From NCBI GenBank assembly GCA_035570275.1, contig DATMNI010000078.1, forward strand, positions 1-64,000: a stretch of 64,000 bases of DNA, in the 5' to 3' direction. Below are positions 50,995-59,520 of the stretch, in pieces. Under the pieces are notes generated by a model. The model was not told where the DNA came from. It did no database searches and saw only the letters and a program-made list of their open reading frames with translations. The stretch is from DATMNI01 sp035570275 (GTDB lineage: Bacteria; Acidobacteriota; Terriglobia; Bryobacterales; Bryobacteraceae). Every line of letters begins with the position of its first letter. The stretch's first letter is position 1. The translations under genes were made by a program, and so were the position numbers.

Positions 50995-52104
50995 ATGTCA
51001 AATTATTTTAAGCTCGACAGGGTCACGGTTGAAAACTATCGGAGCATCGAGCGGTGTGAGGTAGATCTGGGCCGGATTACATTCCTCGTCGGCGCGAATG
51101 GATCTGGCAAAACGAGTTTCATTGACGCGCTGGCGTTCGTCAGCGTTAGTTTGACGAGTTCACCGGAGCAAGCAGTTCGCAACCGACGCGGCATTCATTC
51201 CCTGCTCCATTGGCCTGTTCGTCTACCCGCCAGGTTCAGTATCGAGTTGAGTGTCTCCTCGTCTGACGGTTTGGAGGCTTACTATGCCTTCCAGATTGCT
51301 ACTGCGAATGGGACTGCCGTGTCGGTCGCCCGCGAGGAGTGCCGTGTCTTCAACCCGGATGGCACTGAACACCAGTACATTGTCGAGGGCGGAGAAGTTC
51401 GTGGAACTGAGACTGTGTTTCCGGCGATTAGCCCGGATCGCTTATTCCTCGTCAATGCATCTGGCTTGCCTTCATTTCGGGCGGTCTATGACTTCCTGTC
51501 GGGCTTCTTGATTACTGAGTTTACTGCCGGCGGGCCTTTCGCCGCCCGAAACTCACTAACTGCCCGCTATCCGGAGTTGAGGGAGAGACATCCGGATCGC
51601 ACCAGGATGGTTGAGGAATACCTGCGCGCGATTGCGCCATCGTTTGAACGGCTTGACGTTGTGACGATTGAGGGCCGGCCGTGGCTCGGCTTTATTGAAA
51701 GAGGGATTGCCGACGGTTTCGATATGTCTGAGGTTTCTGGCGGGCTTTTGCATGCAGCCATGATGCTCATGGACCTGTTTGAGCCCCCCAGAGAAGGAAG
51801 GCCGGCCTCGCTCGTTGCTTTGGAAGAGCCCGAGGCTTTTCTCCACCCTGCGGCGGTTCGGATTTTGAGGGATGCCTTCCTGGAGGCCAGCGAGTTTCGA
51901 CAGATCCTTGTCACGAGTCACAGCTCGGACCTGTTAGATGACCCTGGTATTCCGGGCGAATGGATTCGGGTGGTACACCGAGGCATCACCGGCACCGAAA
52001 TCCGACCTCTGGATAGCGCCACCAATTCAATCATTCGAGATCAACTTTTTACCGCTGGTGAGCTTCTCCGCCAAGGCGGACTTGAACGCACCGATGGGCA
52101 TTAA
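50995..52104 (+). CDS. AAA (ABC-type) ATPase, predicted defence module component
   Basis: 369 residues from the ATG at 50995; a GTG at 50947 that overlaps the sigma-factor stop is in the same frame, but its 16 extra residues look unconserved. Walker A is GANGSGKTSF, the ABC signature is VSGGLLHAAMML, and Walker B is LVALEEPEAFLHPAAV, with a switch-like His in LVTSHSSDLLD. This is the AAA_21/OLD-like ATPase without its own TOPRIM domain. It overlaps the DUF4276 gene by 11 bases. Such pairs are regarded as biological-conflict systems. Confidence 0.82.
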   Translation: MSNYFKLDRVTVENYRSIERCEVDLGRITFLVGANGSGKTSFIDALAFVSVSLTSSPEQAVRNRRGIHSLLHWPVRLPARFSIELSVSSSDGLEAYYAFQIATANGTAVSVAREECRVFNPDGTEHQYIVEGGEVRGTETVFPAISPDRLFLVNASGLPSFRAVYDFLSGFLITEFTAGGPFAARNSLTARYPELRERHPDRTRMVEEYLRAIAPSFERLDVVTIEGRPWLGFIERGIADGFDMSEVSGGLLHAAMMLMDLFEPPREGRPASLVALEEPEAFLHPAAVRILRDAFLEASEFRQILVTSHSSDLLDDPGIPGEWIRVVHRGITGTEIRPLDSATNSIIRDQLFTAGELLRQGGLERTDGH

Positions 52105-52687
52105 GCTGGGCTGTATTGTGGAGGGCCATGGCGAAGTCCTCGCCCTTCCGATTCTTATCCGGCGTTTGGTAGCTTCGATCGATCCTGGGCTGTCGGTTCA
52201 GGCCGAAATGCGGCGGGTCCCAAAATCTCAGTTAATTCGGCCGGGCGAACTGGAACGTGTCTTGGAAGCCATCACACGCCAAATTGGCCGCTCGTCGCCG
52301 GTTCTGGTGCTCTTCGATGCAGACGATGACTGCCCTGTCATCATCGCGCGCAACTTGTTGGAGCGCTCACGGGCATCGCACGCGGATTTGCGCGTTTCCA
52401 TCGTGGTTGCAAATCGTGAATACGAGGCCTGGTTTATTGCCGCGGCCAATTCGTTGGCGGGCAAGAGCGGTCTTCCCAATGAGTTGCCAGCGCATGAGGC
52501 GCCGGAAACAATTCGGGATGCAAAGGGATGGTTTACAGCTCGGATGGGACCTGGGAAGAGGTACGTCGAGACCCGCCACCAGCCCGCTTTCACTGCCACT
52601 TTCAGCATTTCCGAAGCCAGAAAAGCTCCATCCTTTCGAAAACTTGAAAGGGAAGTGGCAAGATTGCTGATGGGTAAACCAGATTAG
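52094..52687 (+). CDS. DUF4276 (TOPRIM-like) protein, partner of the AAA ATPase
   Basis: 197 residues, ATG at 52094 inside the ATPase gene end. The N-terminal GCIVEGHGEVLALPILIRR has the conserved Glu of TOPRIM-like folds, LVLFDADDDCP the acidic DxD, and VANREYEAWFIAA a further family motif. Predicted Mg-dependent nuclease effector switched by the ATPase, comparable in logic to ATPase/TOPRIM pairs such as PARIS. The nuclease activity is inferred from the fold. It has no other neighbour in its unit. Confidence 0.78.
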   Translation: MGIKLGCIVEGHGEVLALPILIRRLVASIDPGLSVQAEMRRVPKSQLIRPGELERVLEAITRQIGRSSPVLVLFDADDDCPVIIARNLLERSRASHADLRVSIVVANREYEAWFIAAANSLAGKSGLPNELPAHEAPETIRDAKGWFTARMGPGKRYVETRHQPAFTATFSISEARKAPSFRKLEREVARLLMGKPD

Positions 52688-52753
52688 TCGCAACGAAGGG
52701 CACGCATCGGATCGACTCGCAACGCCCGTCTGGCCCCGGCCTGAGTGTCAACT

Positions 52754-52909
52754 TTGTGGGGCAGATTGTCGGCGGATTGTTAATCCGCCCGCGTGCTGCG
52801 GCAGCGAGCCGCTCCGCGTTGGCGGCAGCGAGCCGGTCCGCGTTGGCGGCGTTGCCCGCAAGTGCGCCAACCGGATTCCCAATCCGCCGCGGGTTACCAA
52901 CCACCCCAC
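52754..52909. repeat. Palindromic repeat element, copy F (degenerate)
   Basis: TTGTGGGGCAGATTG joins directly to GGCGGATTGTTAATCCGCC at the left (inner part of the first palindrome deleted). A decayed GGATTCCCAATCCGCC and GGGTTACCAACCACCCCACG form the right. The spacer has two near-copies of GCAGCGAGCC(G/C)(G/C)TCCGCGTTGG. It fills most of the gap between the DUF4276 gene and the membrane protein. Confidence 0.8.
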
Positions 52910-52950
52910 GTACCGCTTCCTGCGATCGCATTTCGGTGTAGCGTAGTGGG

Positions 52951-54339
52951 ATGCCTCGATCGAGCGCCCTGGTGTTGGCCGCTGCCGTCGTTCTGCTGGG
53001 CTCGCAACTTATTCTGCCGCCCGCAGTCGGCGTCGCCAACAATGGCGACTTCGGAAAACTGCTGGGGCGCTATAGCCTCGGCGCACCCATCGAGCACGAG
53101 GCTGACTTCGCCGATACCAGGTATGAGTTCGACTCGCGCTACCACTACGAGTCCGGGTTTTATTCGTCGGAGTCAATTCTGGTCGGCGCCGCGCTGGCGC
53201 TCAATTCCGTCCTCTCCAAGGATGGCAGCTTCGATCTGCGTATCATCGGTGCAATTCATGGCATATTATTCCTGACGGCCCTGGCGTTGTTCCTGCCGCT
53301 GCTCCACCCGCTGCCGGCTTGGGCGCGCATGGGCTTGGGCCTCACAGCCCTGTTCCTTTTTGCCGACGCCGCCTACCTGAGTTACCTCAACTCGTTCTAC
53401 ATGGATGTCTCCGCGTTTGTCTTCCTGTTGCTGTCCGCCGTCCTGTACGCGCGCGCCCTGCGCTGGCATCGCGACCTGGACGCGGTGCTGCTGGTCGTTT
53501 CTGCCGCCATGCTGGCCGGCTCAAAACCGCAGCACGCCTTGCTGGGATTGCCCGTCGCCGCGCTGTTCATCGTGCGCCCGAAGATTCTGTGGCCCAAGCG
53601 GCCGGCCGCCGCCCTTGCGTCCGGCGTTGCCATCGTCATGGCCGCCGTCCTGACGCTGGCTTTCGGCTCGCCAACCCAATACCAGGCCGCCGGATGCTTT
53701 ACGGAGATCTTCTACCAGATCCTGCCGCATGCCAGGGACGTGGACCGCACACTGGCCGTTCTCGGGCTGGATGCGGCCGAGAAGCGCCACATCGGCCAGC
53801 ACGCCTATGCATCGGGCGCCAACATGGACGACCCGGCAGTCGCCGCCGCCTTCCTGCGTAAAGTGTCGTACGCCCGGCTGGCGTACTTTTTTCTGACGCA
53901 TCCCCGGGACACTTACGTAGCCCTTCACACATCGCTCTCGGAAGCCGGAGGTCAACGTCCGGGACTGGGCAACTTCGACAGCCATTCCGGGATGAAGCCT
54001 CGGCAGGAGAGCCAGGCTTTCGCGGTGTGGAGCCGGTGCAAGGGCGCCCTCTTCGCGCACCGGGGCACGCGGTATCTGCTCTGTTTCTTGCTGCTCACTC
54101 TCGGCTGCGTGGGGCTGGCCATGGCGCAGGGCACCACCTTGCCCGCCGGCACAGTGGGAGGCGTGGTGGTGCTGAGCGCCATGTCACTGACGGAATTGGC
54201 AGTGTCGTCTTTAGCGGATGCGCTCGATAGCGCGCGGCACCACTTGCTGTTCTACGCGCACTGCGACTTGATGATTCTGTTATTGGTTTACCTGATTGCG
54301 CGGCCGATGTGGCGGCTTAAAGCCCATATCGTTCCTTAA
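52951..54339 (+). CDS. Polytopic membrane protein, possibly a glycan-related transferase
   Basis: 462 residues with a hydrophobic N-terminal segment, about ten predicted membrane spans and one extracytoplasmic loop near residues 240-340 (GSPTQYQAAGCFTEIFYQIL, then PRDTYVALH). The layout recalls lipid-linked-sugar glycosyltransferases of the GT-C type and WsfD-like proteins. A short acidic stretch early on (NNGDFGKLLGRY) could be the usual catalytic loop. Family membership is uncertain. It stands alone between the copy F element and convergent genes. Confidence 0.55.
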   Translation: MPRSSALVLAAAVVLLGSQLILPPAVGVANNGDFGKLLGRYSLGAPIEHEADFADTRYEFDSRYHYESGFYSSESILVGAALALNSVLSKDGSFDLRIIGAIHGILFLTALALFLPLLHPLPAWARMGLGLTALFLFADAAYLSYLNSFYMDVSAFVFLLLSAVLYARALRWHRDLDAVLLVVSAAMLAGSKPQHALLGLPVAALFIVRPKILWPKRPAAALASGVAIVMAAVLTLAFGSPTQYQAAGCFTEIFYQILPHARDVDRTLAVLGLDAAEKRHIGQHAYASGANMDDPAVAAAFLRKVSYARLAYFFLTHPRDTYVALHTSLSEAGGQRPGLGNFDSHSGMKPRQESQAFAVWSRCKGALFAHRGTRYLLCFLLLTLGCVGLAMAQGTTLPAGTVGGVVVLSAMSLTELAVSSLADALDSARHHLLFYAHCDLMILLLVYLIARPMWRLKAHIVP

Positions 54340-54379
54340 CAGATCGAGTGTGGCCGGGGCATCTTCTTGGCGCGCAGCG

Positions 54380-54622
54380 TCAGTCGGGAGCGATGCTGGG
54401 AGGTTGGCGGTCCGCCTGAGTGTCCGAACTCTGGACCCGGTGCGGCGATCCGAAATGCACGAGCACGTGCCAAAGCTGCTTCAAGTGCTGGATAGCCTCC
54501 GCATGACTGCCCCAATCCCGCCATACGTCAGGATGATCCCGCAACGACGCCTCCGCGGTTCCAACCGCCGCCGCATCCAATATCCCATCCGCTCCTGCTA
54601 TGCGCTTTGCAAGCCGAGGCAT
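54380..54622 (-). CDS. Hypothetical small protein downstream of DUF3626 gene
   Basis: An 80-codon frame starting MPRLAKRIAGADGILDAA, rich in charged and aromatic residues (HPDVWRDWGSHAEAIQHLK). Its start overlaps the end of the DUF3626 gene by 25 bases. No ribosome-binding site is evident and I recognise no family. Same-strand overlap favours a real small partner protein, but a chance frame cannot be excluded. Confidence 0.35.
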   Translation of the reverse strand: MPRLAKRIAGADGILDAAAVGTAEASLRDHPDVWRDWGSHAEAIQHLKQLWHVLVHFGSPHRVQSSDTQADRQPPSIAPD

Positions 54623-55548
54623 TGCTGGCCCGCGGAAATCATCTGGGACGTCTCGAACAGCGAGTTGAAACCCGCAATGCCAGTGCAGAGGAACCCGAAC
54701 TTCAATGCGAGTTCGCAGAGATGGTTGCCAACTGTTGTCGCGGCGAATGAGGGGTCGGCCACGAGCAATTCAACATCTTGATCCAGTGCGACGGGGCCGT
54801 GCACCTGTGCTTCAATTCCAGTGTCGAGCACTCGACCGGCGTTTCCAATAGTGGGCTCGCTTCTTGACCGTGGAAGCTCGAGGAGAATATTCAACAGCCG
54901 CTGAACGGTCAAGTTGGGAACGCCGAGCGTGGGTGTACGAAAGGGTGGCCACTGCGGGGTTGCCATAGCGCCTTCTTCGATCTCGGCAAGCAACGCATTC
55001 ATCACGCAATCCATCCGGGTGATGCTGCCGAGGCGTTCCACCGCCCGAGGGTCCTCACTGCCCATGAATGTGAATGAAATGCGCGATGATACGGTTGGTC
55101 GCAGGACGAAGTAGCACGATCCAAAACGTGGGATTGCGCCGTCTGGGTAGCGAACCAGTTCCAGTGCTCCATATTTTGGTCGTTCCGAGGCGTGGACTGT
55201 TCCCTCGTGGTAGGCGCCGCCAAAGACGACTCTCTCCCAGGAATCACGTTGACCGCCAGGAAACGCGGATAGGCTCCCGCTCGAGAGCCCGGTCTCGAAC
55301 TGATTCCGGTACTGGCCTTCGTTCAGGAGAGCCTCGGCGACAGGCACGTGTCTTGGCCCCAGGCGATCCGGATGGAAGTGGATCACAACGCGCGCGTGTT
55401 CCTGGACACCCCGCATCGCTTGGTCGTAGGTTTCGATAGCACAGCCCGAACGCTCTAGTCTTTCGTTCACGCGCTGGCGTGCGGTAACCTCTCGATGGCT
55501 TACGATTTCCTCGATATGACGGAAGGCCGAACGTTGTGCGGGCGACAA
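54598..55548 (-). CDS. DUF3626-domain protein
   Basis: 316 residues. Family phrases are present in order: VVIHFHPDRLG, NQFETGLSSGSLSAFPGGQR, WERVVFGGAYHEG and RPKYGALELVRYPDG. DUF3626 proteins are sporadic in bacteria and fungi and their biochemical role is not established. The conserved His, Arg, Glu and Ser set suggests an enzyme. Its sporadic occurrence and the neighbouring AAA/DUF4276 pair are compatible with an accessory or conflict role, which is speculation. Confidence 0.75.
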   Translation of the reverse strand: MSPAQRSAFRHIEEIVSHREVTARQRVNERLERSGCAIETYDQAMRGVQEHARVVIHFHPDRLGPRHVPVAEALLNEGQYRNQFETGLSSGSLSAFPGGQRDSWERVVFGGAYHEGTVHASERPKYGALELVRYPDGAIPRFGSCYFVLRPTVSSRISFTFMGSEDPRAVERLGSITRMDCVMNALLAEIEEGAMATPQWPPFRTPTLGVPNLTVQRLLNILLELPRSRSEPTIGNAGRVLDTGIEAQVHGPVALDQDVELLVADPSFAATTVGNHLCELALKFGFLCTGIAGFNSLFETSQMISAGQQCLGLQSA

Positions 55549-55731
55549 GCCAGCGAAACCTGTCTGTGGAAATTCATATCGACTATCGCGGTGATTTGTG
55601 ATGCATTCAGTATAGCTGTCGATGGGACTGTCGATACAGATTAACAGCCCTTTGCACCCGCAGTCGCACGAGTGTGGATCCGCAAGGCAGCCACCACGCT
55701 GTTCCGGGCCTGTCGCGGGCGGATAGAAGCC

Positions 55732-57498
55732 TTATATCGCTTCCAGTTCCTCCTCCAGCATCTGCTTCCGCGAAAGCTCCGCGTAGTATCCGCCCGCCTC
55801 CACCAGTTCGGCGTGCGTGCCCTGCTCCACAATCCGGCCGCGCTCCAACACCACGATCCGGTCGGCCTGGCGCACGGTGGAGACGCGGTGCGAAATCAGG
55901 ATCACGGTCCGGCCGCGCATCACCCCGGCCAGGTGCGTCAGGATGCGCTCCTCGGTCATCGTGTCCACGCTGGAGAGCGCGTCATCCAGAATCAGGATTC
56001 GCGGGTCGCGCAGAATCGCCCGCGCGATGGCGGTCCGCTGCTTCTGGCCGCCGGAGAGCGTGATGCCGCGCTCCCCCACCATGGTTTCGTAGCCCTTCGG
56101 GAAAGTCTCGATATCGCTCGCCAGCCCCGCCAGTTCGGCGGCGCGCCGGATCTGCTGGGGCGTGGCGGTGTCAACGCCGAATGCGATGTTCCCGGCAATG
56201 GTCGCGCTGAACAGAAACGTCTCTTGCGGCACGAAGCCGATATGCCGGCGCAGTTCCGCCGGGTCGGCCTGGCGAAGATCGATGCCGTCCACCAGAACAG
56301 CCCCCGCGGTCGGGTCCATGAGCCGCGGAATCAGCCCCACCAACGTGCTCTTACCGGAACCGGTGCGGCCCACTACGGCCACCGTGCTGCCGGCGGCGAT
56401 GCGCAGATCCAAGCCGTCCAGGGCCCGGCTGCCGCCGTAATGCACCTCCACGCCGCGGAACTCGATCTCTCCGCGCAACGTGCCCAGCGGCACACTCGGA
56501 ACCGGCGCACCGATGGCGGGCCGCTCGTGCAATATCTGGTTGATGCGGTCGAGCGATGCGCGTCCGCGCTGCATCAGGTTCACCACCCAGCCCAGCGCGA
56601 TCATCGGCCACACCAGCATGCCCATGTAGGTGTTGAACATCACGAAACTGCCAACCGAAATCCGGCCCAGCAGAACCTGGTGGCCGCCCACCCATAGCAC
56701 CACCAGAAAGGTCATCCCGATGAGGGCTTCCAATAACGGCTGGAACAGGCCCTGGATGCGCACCAGCTTGATGTTCTGCGCGATGTACTGCCGGTTCAAT
56801 TCCTCAAAGCGCCGCAACTCCGCCTTCTCCTGGGCGAAAGCGCGGATCATGCGCACCCCCGAAAGGTTCTCCTGCACGCGGCTGGAGATGTCGGAGAACA
56901 TGGCCTGCAGTTTCTCGAACCGGTCGTGAATGCGGCGGCCGAAGAAGATCACGGCGAAGCTCACCGCCGGCGCCGGCAGCACGGCGAAAAATGCCAGCCG
57001 CCAGTCCACCCGCACCATGATGGCGATGGCCAGCGCGAAGGTCAGGCTGGTTTCGAACCAGTACATCACGCCCGGGCCGAGCATCATGCGGACGGCGTTG
57101 AGATCGTTGGTGGCGCGGGCCATGATGTCGCCCGTGCGGGTGCGGCCATAATAATCCGGCGAGAGCGCGATCAGGTGGCGAAACAGGTCGTTACGCAGAT
57201 CGTACTCGATATCGCGCGAGATCCCGATAATGATTACCCGCATCCAGTACTGGAAGACGCCCTTGACGGCCGCCAGGCCTACCAGGTAAGCGGCGAATCG
57301 AATGAAGGCCCCGTTGGCGGGCACGGCCCGAAATGCGGCGCCGGTCTGGAACGCCCGGAAGGCGTCCACCGCGCCCCCGATCATCAGCGGCTGGGCGGCG
57401 TGGGCCAGGTCTTTCAGCACCAGGCAGAGCCCGCCGGTCGCCATGCCCCAGCGGTAGCGCCACAGATATTTTCGCAGAGTTCCGAAGGAATCCCACAT
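55732..57498 (-). CDS. ABC exporter, fused membrane and ATPase domains
   Basis: 588 residues. Six membrane spans occupy about 1-320 (ABC transporter type 1 fold). The nucleotide-binding domain follows with Walker A VGRTGSGKSTLVG, Q-loop FVPQETFLF, signature LSGGQKQRTAIARA, Walker B ILILDDALSS and the His switch LISHRVST. MsbA/MdlB-like half-transporter that works as a homodimer or with a partner; substrate unknown. It starts three bases after the YdcF-like gene and ends the minus-strand operon. Confidence 0.92.
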   Translation of the reverse strand: MWDSFGTLRKYLWRYRWGMATGGLCLVLKDLAHAAQPLMIGGAVDAFRAFQTGAAFRAVPANGAFIRFAAYLVGLAAVKGVFQYWMRVIIIGISRDIEYDLRNDLFRHLIALSPDYYGRTRTGDIMARATNDLNAVRMMLGPGVMYWFETSLTFALAIAIMVRVDWRLAFFAVLPAPAVSFAVIFFGRRIHDRFEKLQAMFSDISSRVQENLSGVRMIRAFAQEKAELRRFEELNRQYIAQNIKLVRIQGLFQPLLEALIGMTFLVVLWVGGHQVLLGRISVGSFVMFNTYMGMLVWPMIALGWVVNLMQRGRASLDRINQILHERPAIGAPVPSVPLGTLRGEIEFRGVEVHYGGSRALDGLDLRIAAGSTVAVVGRTGSGKSTLVGLIPRLMDPTAGAVLVDGIDLRQADPAELRRHIGFVPQETFLFSATIAGNIAFGVDTATPQQIRRAAELAGLASDIETFPKGYETMVGERGITLSGGQKQRTAIARAILRDPRILILDDALSSVDTMTEERILTHLAGVMRGRTVILISHRVSTVRQADRIVVLERGRIVEQGTHAELVEAGGYYAELSRKQMLEEELEAI

Positions 57499-57501
57499 GG
57501 C

Positions 57502-58173
57502 TCAAATCCCCAGCGGGCCGGTGATGGTCTTGAGCCATTCCATCAGAAAGGTTTTCTGGCTCTGGCGGCTTCGCCACCAGGAATCGGCCTTGAAGAATTG
57601 GTCCGGCGCTGCCACCATGCGCATTTCCGGGCCGCCGCCCATGGCCCGTTCGGTTGCCAGGAAAATCCGCCGTGACCGGGCGGTGTGATAGTTGCTGGTG
57701 ACCAGCAGGAAACTGTGGACGTGGTGGCGCCGCATGAATTCCAGCAGAGCCCGCGCTTCGTCCCGTGTGTTCAATTCGCGGTGCGGCACCGGGATGAACC
57801 ACCACGGCGGGCAGCCTTTGCGGACGGCGTACTGTATCGCCAAGTCGCTCTCGTTGGCGCCGTAAAATCCGGGGGGACCGCTCACCAGCACCTGCGGCAC
57901 ATAATCCAAGCGCACCAGATTTGCCGCGGTCAGGATACGGTTTCCCCAATAGTCTCCACCCAGTACCACTGCGAATTCTGCCTTCGCCGGGCCGTCATCG
58001 TGGATCAGGGCCTGCCCCAGCGCGGTCAGCCAGACCGTGCGGGTAAGCACCAAGCCAACCAGCAACACCGCAGCGGCCGCTATGAGTTTCAAGCCGGTGA
58101 GCTTCGAGCGGGTGTGTTTCAAGGCAGCGACTTTGGAAGCGGGGAAGCGGCGGAACGCACGATCGACGGCCAT
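57502..58173 (-). CDS. YdcF/ElyC-like DUF218 protein
   Basis: 223 residues. One N-terminal membrane anchor (about 30-50), then the DUF218 core: EFAVVLGGDYWGNRI, LVSGPPGFYG, ESDLA and NTRDEARALL, ending with LLVTSNYHTARSRR. Related proteins (SanA, ElyC, YdcF) act in envelope integrity or bind nucleotide-like ligands. It lies between a membrane protein and an ABC exporter on the same strand. Confidence 0.85.
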   Translation of the reverse strand: MAVDRAFRRFPASKVAALKHTRSKLTGLKLIAAAAVLLVGLVLTRTVWLTALGQALIHDDGPAKAEFAVVLGGDYWGNRILTAANLVRLDYVPQVLVSGPPGFYGANESDLAIQYAVRKGCPPWWFIPVPHRELNTRDEARALLEFMRRHHVHSFLLVTSNYHTARSRRIFLATERAMGGGPEMRMVAAPDQFFKADSWWRSRQSQKTFLMEWLKTITGPLGI

Positions 58174-58193
58174 ACGCTGGCAGTTACCGGGGG

Positions 58194-58757
58194 TTATTTC
58201 TCGTCCGTCGAATTCTTCTGGTCCAGGTTGCCGACGGTTTTCAGCCGCTGGTAGAGCCGTTCCACTTCGGCCTCATCCTCAGGCCGCAGAATACGATATC
58301 GCGGCAGGGGTACCTGCTTGCGCTCGTTGGCGGGAGCCAGAGCCTCGCCCCAGTACTGCCGGTATGGAATGCCATCGATCAGGGCGTCCCGGGACAGGCG
58401 GCGCAAATGGCGCAGCAGGCTGTTGCAGGAATCCAGATCGCCCGGGTAGACCAGCATCAGACGCGAATCGTCGAAGAGGGTGATTCGAACGATCAGCGGC
58501 GAAATCCAGCCGGTGCGGTCCAGACGGCGGATGTCCATCCAGGGGATGATGCGGCTGCCAGTGGAGACGTAGCCTTCATGTATTTCGATGGCCGGACGGA
58601 ACGCCATGAACAACAGCAGCCCCGCCGTCACCAGAAACAGCCCGGCGGGAATGAATGCCAGGTGCATCTGGAACCCAAGCCAGCCGGACAGCCCGGCGAA
58701 TACTACGGCGCTGATTCCGAACCACTGGTAGTGTCGCGCGGGCAGGTAGCGAGTCAT
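58194..58757 (-). CDS. Membrane protein with PH-like domain, hypothetical
   Basis: 187 residues. Two membrane spans near the N-terminus (about 12-52), then a beta-rich domain (IEIHEGYVSTGSRIIPWMDI and VRITLFDDSRLML) that resembles bacterial PH domains, and a charged C-terminal helix. It is co-directional with the YdcF-like and phosphatidyltransferase genes, suggesting an envelope function. I cannot name it further. Confidence 0.6.
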   Translation of the reverse strand: MTRYLPARHYQWFGISAVVFAGLSGWLGFQMHLAFIPAGLFLVTAGLLLFMAFRPAIEIHEGYVSTGSRIIPWMDIRRLDRTGWISPLIVRITLFDDSRLMLVYPGDLDSCNSLLRHLRRLSRDALIDGIPYRQYWGEALAPANERKQVPLPRYRILRPEDEAEVERLYQRLKTVGNLDQKNSTDEK

Positions 58758-58802
58758 GGTGGAGCAACCTTCCTTTTAGACTACTCCCGACCGAAGAACC
58801 CG

Positions 58803-59369
58803 TCAATGTGCTCTTATCAATTGAACGCCGCGCCGGGTGTAATCGAGACCGCTCCAAATGGTGAAACCCGCGCAAACCCATAGCATTGCGGACGAGAGCG
58901 CATGCAATACTGGAACGTTCGGGATATTTCGGGCCATCCATATATTTCGAACCATCCACACCACGGCCGTGGAAATCTGTACGAAGGTGGACGCCTTGCC
59001 CCAGATGCTGGGCGGGAACTTCCTTACATTGGTTAACGCCAGAAAGCCCAATACGCCGACCAGGATGTAGAGATCGCGCCCGAACACCACGGCCACGAAC
59101 CACCAGGGAATGATCCCGGAGGAACCAAGGGCCAGAAAGATTCCGCACAGCAGGCACTTGTCGGCGATCGGGTCCAGGTAGGCGCCCGAGGGTGTCGCCA
59201 AGCCGAAGCCGCGAGCCAGCGCGCCATCGATCACGTCGGTCAGGCCAGCCGCGATAAACAGCACCAACGCTACGAGGTGGCTGCCTTGCAGAATGGCGAG
59301 GACCACGAACGGCACCAGGCCAAGACGGAGCAGCGTGAAGAGATTGGCAATGTTGGCCCAGCCCGGCAT
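58803..59369 (-). CDS. CDP-alcohol phosphatidyltransferase (PgsA-like)
   Basis: 188 residues. The catalytic signature D-x2-D-G-x2-A-R-x8-G-x3-D-x3-D is complete: DVIDGALAR, then SGAYLDPIADK. Five to six membrane spans. Closest in pattern to phosphatidylglycerophosphate synthase, which transfers a phosphatidyl group from CDP-diacylglycerol to glycerol-3-phosphate. Other alcohols cannot be excluded. Confidence 0.88.
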   Translation of the reverse strand: MPGWANIANLFTLLRLGLVPFVVLAILQGSHLVALVLFIAAGLTDVIDGALARGFGLATPSGAYLDPIADKCLLCGIFLALGSSGIIPWWFVAVVFGRDLYILVGVLGFLALTNVRKFPPSIWGKASTFVQISTAVVWMVRNIWMARNIPNVPVLHALSSAMLWVCAGFTIWSGLDYTRRGVQLIRAH

Positions 59370-59449
59370 CTGCTATGAGTTTAGCGTCACTGCCGGTGCT
59401 GCTGCGGGGTGTGGTGCCGAGGGGTGTGGTGCTGAGGGGGCGTGGGGTC

Positions 59450-59491
59450 CCATGGCCGGGGCGTAACAGGAAAGGGCATGCCCGGCCATGG
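59450..59491. terminator. Inverted repeat downstream of galK, possible terminator
   Basis: CCATGGCCGGG and CCCGGCCATGG form a perfect 11-base stem around 20 bases, 30 bases beyond the galK stop on the minus strand. No T run follows. It may slow or stop transcription between galK and the phosphatidyltransferase gene, or be a small mobile palindrome. Confidence 0.35.
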
Positions 59492-59520
59492 AGGACATTC
59501 TTCTCACTTTGACTAGGTAG

